A stretch of 37,994 nucleotides of DNA from the NCBI GenBank assembly GCA_947071285.1, contig CAMTFK010000017.1, forward strand, positions 1-37,994, given 5' to 3'. Source of the DNA: an uncultured Bacteroides sp. (GTDB lineage: Bacteria; Bacteroidota; Bacteroidia; Bacteroidales; Bacteroidaceae). Below the pieces are notes generated by a model. That model did no database searches, had not been told where the DNA came from, and worked only from the letters and a program-made list of their open reading frames with translations. Positions 8,800 to 16,149 of this stretch are shown here, in pieces. Made by a program: the position numbers and the translations under genes. Numbering within the stretch: the first letter of the stretch is position 1; each line of letters starts with the position of its first letter.

Positions 8800-9053
8800 G
8801 GCAGTTCTCTTCTTACTTCTGCATTCGCTTCTTTGCAGTTCAGCACTCTTCCGGCTTGAATATCGGCTTCGGCTTCATCAAGGCGAGTGTTGAGTTCTTC
8901 CACAGTGTAAGAAGTTTGTGACTTGTTAGCTGTTTCTTTATTGAGTCGCTTCATATAGCGTTCCAACTTAAGCAGGTATTCTTCGTCATCCGAGGTGAGG
9001 ACAATGCGTGCCATAGCGGCGCGTCGGGCATCGGTGAATTCTATACTTTTCAT
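8787..9053 (-). CDS. Antitoxin partner of the RelE/ParE toxin
   Basis: 88 residues, charged and mostly helical by composition, with a C-terminal YTVEELNTRLDEAEADIQAG segment resembling toxin-wrapping regions of small antitoxins. The call rests mainly on context: it precedes the toxin, overlaps it by 13 bases, and has its own AAAGGAG ribosome-binding site and a strong promoter. The N-terminal part (R-x-x-M-A-R-I-V-L-T-S-D-D-E-E-Y-L) does not match a DNA-binding fold I can name. Autoregulation of the pair is likely but not shown by any visible operator. Confidence 0.78.
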   Translation of the reverse strand: MKSIEFTDARRAAMARIVLTSDDEEYLLKLERYMKRLNKETANKSQTSYTVEELNTRLDEAEADIQAGRVLNCKEANAEVRRELPWLK

Positions 9054-9098
9054 GATTTTATTCTCCTTTCTTTGTTATTTCTCACTCATTAACTGATA

Positions 9099-9131
9099 CA
9101 AAGTTAGCAATGTTTTTCGTATTTCCCAAAA
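9099..9131 (-). promoter_or_regulatory. Predicted promoter of the toxin-antitoxin operon
   Basis: On the minus strand, TTTTG (9127-9131) is followed after 20 bases by TAACTTTG (9099-9106). This is a close match in both boxes and spacing to the Bacteroides consensus. It lies about 45 bases before the antitoxin ATG. Confidence 0.68.
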
Positions 9132-9229
9132 CACAACTATTTAACTCGCTTTCGTATCTATTTCTGCTCTTTCAGCTCCCATCTTATCCCCCTGTTTATC
9201 GGTATCCCGGCTGAAACAATTTTCCCGTT

Positions 9230-9868
9230 TCACCGCTTCACCTTTGCATCCCGCGACATGCCGTAATATCCCGGCATCGGTCGGTAGATGGGTTGTGTAC
9301 GCCTCCCGATGTTTATCAGTTTGCCTTCTTCCTGAAGCCGTTTCAAGTGTCCGTTGGCAGTGGTGCGGGCCATACCGCACAGATTCTGGAAATCGTAGCG
9401 AATCAGTATGTCGTGTTCGGCGAAGTACTCCTTCAGGCGCATGTCTATCTCCACTTCCGAGAGGCGTTGGGATTGACGGGTATATTTACTTCGGGTGACA
9501 GTGATGCCCGTCAGCGCACTCTTCAGGTTGACGTCAGGACGGAAACTGATGCTTTTCAGCCGCAATTTCAGATGCTTGTTCGGCGTGCTGCGCGTCACTT
9601 TCTGCGTAGCTTCCAGCGTGGGGGCAAAATATCCTAAACCCTCGATGTGCACCTCACGGCCTTCGCGCAATTCCTCGCCGCAAATCTGCGTCAGGCAATC
9701 TATCGCATTCATCACATCGCCTACCGTGAGCGAACTGCGTGCATGCACGCGGGCATAGAGTTGCTTCATACTGACTTTTCCGTTTAGCAACGGACGGGGA
9801 TGCAGTCCTCTTTCTTCCGGATCACCCTCAGCATTGGGGTTCTCGTACCAATCATATACTATTGCCAT
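9230..9868 (-). CDS. HU-like DNA-binding protein fused to a winged helix (HU-HIG type)
   Basis: 212 residues. Residues about 1-125 resemble the Bacteroidetes HU-like fold (start MAIVYDWYENPN, middle L-T-x-G-D-V-x-N-A-I-D-C-L, V-H-I-E-G-L-G-Y-F-A-P-T-L, then S-F-R-P-D). Residues about 135-205 look like a winged helix (E-I-D-M-R-L-K-E-Y-F, C-G-M-A-R-T-T-A-N-G-H-L-K-R-L-Q-E-E-G-K-L). This matches the family I know as HU domain fused to wHTH/Ig/Gly-rich (HU-HIG). Such proteins often sit next to VirE-type genes in Bacteroides, as here, where a VirE remnant lies on the other side of the hairpin element. A nucleoid or element-regulating role is inferred. Confidence 0.82.
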   Translation of the reverse strand: MAIVYDWYENPNAEGDPEERGLHPRPLLNGKVSMKQLYARVHARSSLTVGDVMNAIDCLTQICGEELREGREVHIEGLGYFAPTLEATQKVTRSTPNKHLKLRLKSISFRPDVNLKSALTGITVTRSKYTRQSQRLSEVEIDMRLKEYFAEHDILIRYDFQNLCGMARTTANGHLKRLQEEGKLINIGRRTQPIYRPMPGYYGMSRDAKVKR

Positions 9869-9924
9869 AAACCTTGTTCTTTTCTGCGTTTAATATCCTT
9901 GCTTTATTGTACTAAAGATGCTTG

Positions 9925-10026
9925 TTTATAAATGAACCACTCCAGTCGGTTGAATAAACGACTGGAGTCATTTAATCAAACGACTTCGGTTGTTTGCCCG
10001 ACCGACTAAAGTCGGTCATTTATAAA
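9925..10026. repeat. Three-hairpin palindromic element bounded by TTTATAAATGA
   Basis: Outer inverted repeats TTTATAAATGA (9925-9935) and TCATTTATAAA (10016-10026) enclose three hairpins. Hairpin 1 is ACTCCAGTCG/CGACTGGAGT (9939-9948 and 9959-9968, perfect 10 bp). Hairpin 2 is CAAACGAC-ttcg-GTTGTTTG (9977-9996, one mismatch). Hairpin 3 is GACCGACT-aa-AGTCGGTC (10000-10017, perfect 8 bp). Several stems share a CGACT/AGTCG core. The element lies between the divergent HU-HIG gene and the VirE remnant, so it could be operators, an element end or an RNA structure. Confidence 0.72.
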
Positions 10027-10058
10027 GCAACATACAAAGATACATAAAAAAGGGAGTT

Positions 10059-10388
10059 ATGCGCATAAAAGTCCTCTCTTTTTCAGAGTACTTTTACGCC
10101 GAAAGCAAGATGCCACTGCTGAAGAACCTGATGCAGATGTCTACTCTCAACATCCGCAAGGCCTATCAACAGACTTTCCGGCAACAACCCCGTGTCGCCT
10201 CGTTCATCGGTACGAGCAATCGTTTCGACCTGACCGCCGCCGACATTTTCAGCGAACTGCAAACGGGTAACCCTGCTGCTATGCGTGGCAGCAACCCTAT
10301 GCGCTTCGGGCAAGTGCTGCTGCGGGCAGGATTGAAAAGGAGGCATACGGAATACGGCAATGTGTATGAGGTGGTGAGAAGACAATAA
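10059..10388 (+). pseudogene. VirE/DUF3874 protein remnant with internal deletion
   Basis: 109 residues that read as two separated parts of a much larger VirE-type ATPase joined in frame. The first half (KMPLLKNLMQMSTLNIRKAY, then R-V-A-S-F-I-G-T-S-N-R-F-D-L) resembles the core-ATPase segment that normally continues into a DPTGSRRF-like motif, which is missing. The second half (A-D-I-F-S-E-L-Q-T-G-N-P-A-A-M-R-G-S-N-P-x-R-F-G-Q-V-L, ending YGNVYEVVRRQ) resembles the C-terminal DUF3874 domain. No P-loop is present. It is therefore probably a deletion remnant without ATPase function, though the frame is open and a short DNA-binding product cannot be excluded. Confidence 0.72.
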
Positions 10389-10564
10389 ATTTCAGCCGGA
10401 AAGCCGATGAACAGGGAGATTTGGGAAGGCTGAAGGAACTGTAAGAGGGAAAGGAGGTGGTGGGAAGGAGGTATATGAGTATGCGTGTATGCATAAATGT
10501 TATTATTGTTTCCATAAGTATTGGATATATAACGTTATTGGCACTAAAAAAATAGGCTTGCTTA

Positions 10565-10596
10565 TTTTGTATTGCTTTCGGTTTGCATTATCTTTG
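10565..10596 (+). promoter_or_regulatory. Predicted promoter of the DUF4348 gene
   Basis: TTTTG (10565-10569), a 19-base spacer and TATCTTTG (10589-10596) match the Bacteroides promoter pattern well. Predicted transcription start is near 10603, about 30 bases before the ATG at 10632. Confidence 0.68.
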
Positions 10597-10631
10597 CGCC
10601 TGATTAATAAACCCTTTGACATTGTTAATAG

Positions 10632-11147
10632 ATGAAGGCAATTCACTTTGTATTTTGTCTTTTTGCGGTACTTATGCTGACGACCACCAGTGGTCATGCT
10701 GCCGCGGCTAATGAGGATTTCCAGGCATTCCTCAAGAAATTCACTTCCAGTGCCTCCTTTCAGTATTCCCGTATTCATTTTCCGTTGAAAACTCCCATCG
10801 CCCTGTTAGAGGAAGATGGCGAGACGGAGAAGACTTTTCCGTTTACCCGCGATAAGTGGGCTTTGCTGGGCGAAGACGTGTTTAAGGAAGAGCGTATCAC
10901 GGACGAAGAGGGGGGCGTTTATGTTTCCCGCTTCACGGTGAACGATCCCAAGCACAAAGAATTTGAAGCCGGGTATGATGAATCGGAAGCCTCCCTTCGT
11001 GTGGTGTTCGAACTGATTGACGGGAAGTGGTACGTCACCGATTGCTATACGGATTGGTATAACTTCGACCTTCCTATCAGTGAACTGCCGGAAACTATCA
11101 GCACGATAGCGGAAGAGAATAAGGCGTTTGAGGAGATGCATCCTTAA
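10632..11147 (+). CDS. Secreted DUF4348 family protein
   Basis: 171 residues with an N-terminal signal peptide (hydrophobic core FVFCLFAVLMLTTTSG, small residues AAA before the mature part). The mature region contains F-L-K-K-F-T-S-S-x-x-F-Q-Y-S-R-I-x-F-P, W-x-L-L, and a late W-Y-V-T-D-C-Y-T-D-W-Y motif. These fit DUF4348, a Bacteroidetes family of small exported proteins of unknown function. It has its own promoter and a 136-base gap to the next gene, so it is probably monocistronic. Nothing ties it directly to the PUL that follows. Confidence 0.82.
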   Translation: MKAIHFVFCLFAVLMLTTTSGHAAAANEDFQAFLKKFTSSASFQYSRIHFPLKTPIALLEEDGETEKTFPFTRDKWALLGEDVFKEERITDEEGGVYVSRFTVNDPKHKEFEAGYDESEASLRVVFELIDGKWYVTDCYTDWYNFDLPISELPETISTIAEENKAFEEMHP

Positions 11148-11283
11148 TCAGCTACGGAGAAGACGTTTTTCCACCATCCGGTTACTATACTACACCTTTT
11201 TTGTACGATTTATGTGTCTTTTTCTCTTAAAAGTGCCGTTTCTTTGCAGTATGGAAATATTGTAAACGAAACTAATACCGGAA

Positions 11284-11985
11284 ATGACACATTCATCTTT
11301 CATACAAATTCTGTGGAAATTCCTTTTCCTTTTCTTTCCCTGTACCCTGCTGGCGCAGGAGCGTGTATCATTGGGCCATTGGGTGGCCGAAGACCAGTCG
11401 GGACTGATGGATTTCACCATTCGTGAAGATACTTTGGAACTCATCGTCCCCGAAGGACTTACCTTATGGTATAAAGACCGCCTGACTGGCGATTACGAAA
11501 TCAGTTATCACATCTGCACCGTAATGAACGGCGGCAAGCATGACCGCCTCAGCGATATGAACTGCTTTTGGGCGGCAAACGACCCGAAACATCCCGGCAA
11601 ACTCTTTGCCCGTGCCACCTGGCGCAACGGAATCTTCCGCAATTACAATACCCTGAACCTCTTTTATGTAGGTTATGGAGGCAATGATAATACCACCACC
11701 CGTTTCCGCCGCTACTACGGAGAGTTTTATGAAGTGGATGAGGCACGCATCAAACCTCTGATTAAAGAATATACCGAACCGGCTCATCTGCTGAAACCTA
11801 ACCAATGGTATCATATCCAAATCCGTGTTCAGAACAACTGTACCACCTTCAGTGTGGATGGTGAAGAACTCTTTCGCCTGCCCATTGAACCCGGCGACGG
11901 CGACGGGCATTTCGGCCTTCGCCTTCTGCAAAACCATGTCCGTTTCACGGGCTTCCGCGTCAAAGGCTTACATTCAACCCATTAA
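11284..11985 (+). CDS. Secreted DUF6250-like concanavalin-type protein of the PUL
   Basis: 233 residues with a signal peptide (WKFLFLFFPCTLLAQ, cleavage near residue 25). Recognisable features are S-D-M-N-C-F-W-A-A-N-D-P, L-F-Y-V-G-Y-G-G-N-D-N-T-T-T-R-F-R-R-Y and a C-terminal V-x-F-T-G-F-R-V-K. I associate these with DUF6250 and with jelly-roll (concanavalin-like) folds found in carbohydrate-active proteins of Bacteroides PULs; the family name is from memory. Its stop lies only 10 bases before the PL8 lyase start, so the two are probably co-transcribed and act on the same glycan. It could be a lyase, hydrolase or binding protein; no catalytic residues can be assigned. Confidence 0.7.
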   Translation: MTHSSFIQILWKFLFLFFPCTLLAQERVSLGHWVAEDQSGLMDFTIREDTLELIVPEGLTLWYKDRLTGDYEISYHICTVMNGGKHDRLSDMNCFWAANDPKHPGKLFARATWRNGIFRNYNTLNLFYVGYGGNDNTTTRFRRYYGEFYEVDEARIKPLIKEYTEPAHLLKPNQWYHIQIRVQNNCTTFSVDGEELFRLPIEPGDGDGHFGLRLLQNHVRFTGFRVKGLHSTH

Positions 11986-11995
11986 TACTTATACC

Positions 11996-14900
11996 ATGAT
12001 GACGAAACTTAATTTGATGAAACCTATCCTTACCGCTGTATGTGCCTTGCTGTTCTCTTTCAGCCTGTCGGCACAAGTCGTGAAGAACGAACGGCTACTC
12101 TCTTTTGAAGGACCGGAGCTGCCTGCCGGACTGAACGCAACGAAAGCCACCCTCGGCATCAGCGACCAACATTATAAAGACGGCACACACAGTCTGCGCT
12201 GGACCTTTGAACCCGGTTCTGTGCTCACCCTTCAGCGTGACCTGCAATTTGAACAGAAAGACCCTACCGGAAAAGACACTTACCTTTCCGCTTTCATCGT
12301 ATGGGTATATAATGCACAGGCGCAGGATACCACCATCGAATTTGAGTTTCTGAAAGACGGCAGGAAATGTACTTCTTTTCCTTTCGGCATCAACTTTACC
12401 GGTTGGCGTGCCGCCTGGGTGTGCTACGAGCGCGATATGCAAGGTACTCCCGAAACCGGAATGAACGAACTGCGCATCGTGGCTCCTGATGTGAAAGGCG
12501 AATTGTTCATCGACCACCTGATAACCGCCAGCAAAGTGGATGCCCGCCAGCAAACGGCTGATGTGCAAGTACCTTTCGTCAATAAAGGAACCACTAATCA
12601 CTGGCTTGTGATTTATGAACATTCTTTGTGGAAACCGGAAATCGCCCTGACTCCGGTTACTGAAAAGAATAGGGAAGACATGCAACTGATGGAAAAGCGT
12701 TTCCGTGATATGCTCTATACTCCATCCAAACTTTCGGAAAAGGAACTGGAAACCATCCGTAAGAAGTATGACTTCTATGGAATAACCTATAAGGATGGTG
12801 TCGTAAGCGGACTGCCCATCTTCATGGTGCGCCAAGCGGAAGCTTATGAACGTATGTATCCGAACTGGGATAAAGGCATGTTCACCAAGCTGGGCATGGA
12901 GATGAACGAATACTTCAACCTGATGCGCCGGATAGCTTATGCCTATAATAATGCTTCGGATGCAACGGTGAAGGACGAACTGAAACAGAAGTTTATGGCT
13001 ATGTACGACCACATTACCGACCAGGGTGTGGCATACGGTAGTTGCTGGGGAAATATCCATCATTACGGATACAGCATGCGCGGCCTCTATGTGGCGTATT
13101 TCCTGATGAAAGACGTTCTGCGCGAAATGGGCAAACTGGATGAGGCTGAGAGAACGTTGCGTTGGTATGCCATTACCAATGAAGTTTATCCCAAACCTAC
13201 GGTCGACGGCATCGACATAGACTCGTTCAATACACAGACACAAGGCCGTATGGCAAGCATCCTGATTATGGAAGATACTCCCGAAAAGCTGCAATACCTC
13301 CGTTCCTTCTCCCGTTGGATAGACTATGGTTGTCGTCCGGCATTGGGGCTGGCAGGTTCTTTCAAGAAAGACGGAGCTTGTTTTCACCACCGTAATAACT
13401 ATCCGGCTTATGCAGTGGGTGGTCTGGATGGTGCTACGAACATGATTTACCTGTTGAGTGGAACAGAATTTAAAGTTTCCGAACTGGCGCACGAGACGGT
13501 GAAGAAGGTATTGCTTACCATGCGCTTCTACTGCAACTTCAAGCAATGGTCCCTTTCTATGTCGGGACGCCATCCTAATGGGAAAGGACAATTGATTCCT
13601 GTGCAATATGCTACTCTGGCATTGGCGGGCACCCCTGATGGTACCCAGAAGTATGACCCGGAACTGGCTTCAGCTTATCTGCGCCTTGTTTCACGTACGG
13701 AAGTTCCCGATAAGAATGCTCCGGATTATCTGCCGAAGTCGTCTACTGCCCGTGAACAGGAATTGAAGAAACTGTTCGAAGCGCAAGGCTTCCGTCCCGA
13801 ACCCGACCCACAGGGTAATCTGGCTTTAGGATATGGTTGCGTCTCAGTGCAGCGCCGTGATAATTGGGCGGCTGTGGTGCGTGGACATTCCCGTTACCTC
13901 TGGGCAGCGGAACATTACCTGGATGCCAACTTCTACGGTCGTTATCTGGCTCACGGAAGTATGCAGATATTAACCGGAAAACCCGATGAAATGGTGACTT
14001 TTGCAACCAGCGGCTGGCAGGAAGCCGGCTTCGACTGGAACCGTTTTCCCGGCACGACAACCATTCATTTGCCTTACGACCAGCTCCGCGCAAAAGTGAT
14101 GAACGTGGATACTTTCTCCGGAATGGAGGAGATGCTCTATTCTGATGAAGCATTTGCCGGAGGCTTGTCGCAGGCACGGCTGAACGGTAACTTCGGGATG
14201 AAACTGCACGAACATGATAAGTACAACGGCTCGCATCGCGCCCGTAAGTCCTATCATTTCTTCAACGGAACGATTGTCTGTCTGGGTACGGACATTGAGA
14301 ATACGAACGAGGAATTCCCCACAGAGACTACCGTTTTCCAATTGGCTGCTGTCACTCCCGAAATGCATAAGTACTGGGAGGCTTATAAGAGCGACGGTCA
14401 GACGTATATAGACCCTAACGGTGTAGGCTATTATCTCTCGAAAAGTTCGATGAAAGCGGCGAAATATGAGAAAAACTTCCCGCAGGTTTCCGTAGGAGAA
14501 CGTAATCCGAAGCCTACTTCCGGCGACTGGGTTTCGTTGGTGCTGGAACATGGCAAGGCTCCGAAAGGTGCTTCTTATGAATACGCAGTTCTGCCTCGCA
14601 CGGATGAGGCTGCTCTGAAAGCATTTGCCCGGAAACCTGCTTATAAAGTCTTGCAGCAAGATAGCAATGCCCATATAGTCCGTTCCCTGACGGATAACCT
14701 TACGTCTTATGTGCTTTTTGAAACTCCGCAAGTGTTGCCGAAAGAAGGTTTATTGCAGAAAGCCGATACTTCTTGTCTCGTCATGATACGCGAGGATAAA
14801 GGTAAGCTCCTGCTGACTGTTTCCCAACCGGACCTGGCTCTTTATCGTGGTCCGAGTGATGAAGCTTTTGATAAAGACGGCAAGCGCAAGGAGCGTAGCA

Positions 14901-15082
14901 TCTATTCCCGACCCTGGATTGACAATGACAGTGGTGAGATACCTGTAACGGTTACGTTGAGAGGCGAGTGGAAGGTTGCCGAGACCCCTTATTGCAAGGT
15001 TGTCTCTAAAGATAAACATCAGACGGTTCTGCGCTTTGCGTGCAAGGATGCTGCCAGTTTTGATGTGGAGTTGAAGAAATAA
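11996..15082 (+). CDS. PL8-family glycosaminoglycan lyase, copy A (divergent active site)
   Basis: 1028 residues from the ATG at 11996; an in-frame extension to 11825 only overlaps the preceding gene. A signal peptide ends near residue 26 (SFSLSAQ). An N-terminal jelly-roll-like domain (about 30-190) precedes an alpha-helical toroid and C-terminal beta domains, as in chondroitin-sulfate ABC lyases. Catalytic signatures visible are NIHHYGY (His355/356), FHHRNNYPAY (His465, Tyr472) and MSGRHP (Arg525), matching the His, His, Tyr, Arg set of ABC lyases. Where family members usually have L-E-G-x-N-G, this protein has QARLNG, putting Ala727 at the Glu position. That may change its substrate or mode of action. 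It likely cleaves chondroitin, dermatan or hyaluronan chains in the periplasm or at the cell surface. Confidence 0.88.
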   Translation: MMTKLNLMKPILTAVCALLFSFSLSAQVVKNERLLSFEGPELPAGLNATKATLGISDQHYKDGTHSLRWTFEPGSVLTLQRDLQFEQKDPTGKDTYLSAFIVWVYNAQAQDTTIEFEFLKDGRKCTSFPFGINFTGWRAAWVCYERDMQGTPETGMNELRIVAPDVKGELFIDHLITASKVDARQQTADVQVPFVNKGTTNHWLVIYEHSLWKPEIALTPVTEKNREDMQLMEKRFRDMLYTPSKLSEKELETIRKKYDFYGITYKDGVVSGLPIFMVRQAEAYERMYPNWDKGMFTKLGMEMNEYFNLMRRIAYAYNNASDATVKDELKQKFMAMYDHITDQGVAYGSCWGNIHHYGYSMRGLYVAYFLMKDVLREMGKLDEAERTLRWYAITNEVYPKPTVDGIDIDSFNTQTQGRMASILIMEDTPEKLQYLRSFSRWIDYGCRPALGLAGSFKKDGACFHHRNNYPAYAVGGLDGATNMIYLLSGTEFKVSELAHETVKKVLLTMRFYCNFKQWSLSMSGRHPNGKGQLIPVQYATLALAGTPDGTQKYDPELASAYLRLVSRTEVPDKNAPDYLPKSSTAREQELKKLFEAQGFRPEPDPQGNLALGYGCVSVQRRDNWAAVVRGHSRYLWAAEHYLDANFYGRYLAHGSMQILTGKPDEMVTFATSGWQEAGFDWNRFPGTTTIHLPYDQLRAKVMNVDTFSGMEEMLYSDEAFAGGLSQARLNGNFGMKLHEHDKYNGSHRARKSYHFFNGTIVCLGTDIENTNEEFPTETTVFQLAAVTPEMHKYWEAYKSDGQTYIDPNGVGYYLSKSSMKAAKYEKNFPQVSVGERNPKPTSGDWVSLVLEHGKAPKGASYEYAVLPRTDEAALKAFARKPAYKVLQQDSNAHIVRSLTDNLTSYVLFETPQVLPKEGLLQKADTSCLVMIREDKGKLLLTVSQPDLALYRGPSDEAFDKDGKRKERSIYSRPWIDNDSGEIPVTVTLRGEWKVAETPYCKVVSKDKHQTVLRFACKDAASFDVELKK

Positions 15083-15106
15083 TTCTGTATCCCTTGTTCA
15101 GTTTGG

Positions 15107-15152
15107 CATCTCCCTATTGAAACCAATAGTTTTAATAGGGAGATGTTGTTTT
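15107..15152 (+). terminator. Intrinsic terminator after PL8 copy A
   Basis: CATCTCCCTATT (15107-15118) and AATAGGGAGATG (15134-15145) form a perfect 12-bp stem with a 15-base loop. The stem is followed by TTGTTTT on the plus strand. It sits 25 bases after the lyase stop and may also help stop the convergent dus transcript. Confidence 0.8.
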
Positions 15153-15174
15153 AATGTGGGTTTGATAAACGGAG

Positions 15175-16116
15175 TTACTTTAGTAAGTTGTTTACCGCAG
15201 TCTGATAAGTTTCCAGCTTATTGGCTTTATGGATAGCTTTCTTGGCTTTCCGGTCGCCATCCGGCATCATGTATTCCCAGAAGCTTTTCATCTTCATGAG
15301 TAACTGCCTGTCTCCCCCCTCCAGAAGATTGCCGTATTGCGCAAATATATCTGCATGGAATAATCTGAGCTTCTCCTGCATTTCTTTATCGGAAAGCGGA
15401 TGCCCTTGTTGGTATTCCAGTGCCAGTGCCGGGTTGGCAAGCAGTCCGCGTCCTATCATAATCCCTGCCAAGCGTGGGAAACGTCCGGCAATGGTATGTA
15501 TATCTTCCTTCGTAAGCAAATCTCCGTTATAAATCAGCGGGTGGCGACATTCGTTATAGAAAGCTTCGAAACCTTCCAGATTGACTTCTCCTTTGTATTG
15601 TTGCTTTCCCAGTCGTGGGTGCATAATGATATGTGTCAGGGGAAGTTCGTTCAGCAAGGGGAGCAAAGCCAGACATTCTTCCGGATTCTCCCAACCCAAC
15701 CGCATCTTTATGGAGAACTGAATATCGGGATGTTTCTCTATGGCAGTAGTCAGCAAGTTGTGCACTTCCTCGGGATAGGGCAACATTCCCGAACCATTGT
15801 GCCGTTTGGCAAGAATGGGGAATGGACAACCCAGGTTGATGTCCATATTCCTATATCCTTTTTCGATGAATAGGGCAATTATCTGCTCCATTTTGTCCAC
15901 ATCCGGTGCTATGAGCTGGGGAATGAGGTTCACTCCCCGGTTGTTATCAGGAGTAATTTCCCGCATATCTTTTCGCCGGATTTCTCCGCGTTCCACACGT
16001 ACGAAAGGACTGTAATAACTCTCTACACCGCCGAAAATACGGGCGTGCGCTTGTCGGTAGATGGCCTCGGTGTAACCTTGCAACGGGGCGAAATGGATGG
16101 GAAGAATGTTCTGCAT
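15175..16116 (-). CDS. tRNA-dihydrouridine synthase family protein
   Basis: 313 residues from the ATG at 16116; an upstream TTG at 16143 is less likely. It reduces uridines in tRNA to dihydrouridine using an FMN cofactor. Family motifs are F-A-P-L-Q-G-Y-T near the start, M-D-I-N-L-G-C-P-F-P with the catalytic-acid Cys at about residue 97, S-I-K-M-R-L-G-W, H-I-I-M-H-P-R-L-G-K-Q-Q-Y-K-G and a late I-M-I-G-R-G-L-L-A-N-P. Which uridine it modifies cannot be read from the sequence. It lies 33 bases after the GH43-like gene on the same strand, so it may be read from the PUL operon, although its role is housekeeping. Confidence 0.92.
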   Translation of the reverse strand: MQNILPIHFAPLQGYTEAIYRQAHARIFGGVESYYSPFVRVERGEIRRKDMREITPDNNRGVNLIPQLIAPDVDKMEQIIALFIEKGYRNMDINLGCPFPILAKRHNGSGMLPYPEEVHNLLTTAIEKHPDIQFSIKMRLGWENPEECLALLPLLNELPLTHIIMHPRLGKQQYKGEVNLEGFEAFYNECRHPLIYNGDLLTKEDIHTIAGRFPRLAGIMIGRGLLANPALALEYQQGHPLSDKEMQEKLRLFHADIFAQYGNLLEGGDRQLLMKMKSFWEYMMPDGDRKAKKAIHKANKLETYQTAVNNLLK

Positions 16117-16149
16117 ATCAATTGTTTGTTCAATTCTCTGCAAAGGTAG

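Noticed and set aside
10503..10778. Minus-strand 91-codon frame overlapping the DUF4348 start
   Set aside because: It has no family resemblance, covers the plus-strand promoter and signal peptide, and lacks a ribosome-binding site.
11238..11245. TTTCTTTG as -7 box for the DUF6250-like/PL8 operon
   Set aside because: The second base is not A and no -33 box is visible, so it is too weak to list as a feature.
12095..13606. 503-codon minus-strand frame within PL8 copy A
   Set aside because: It is fully covered by a well-supported lyase with catalytic motifs on the plus strand. The translated antisense protein has no family features.
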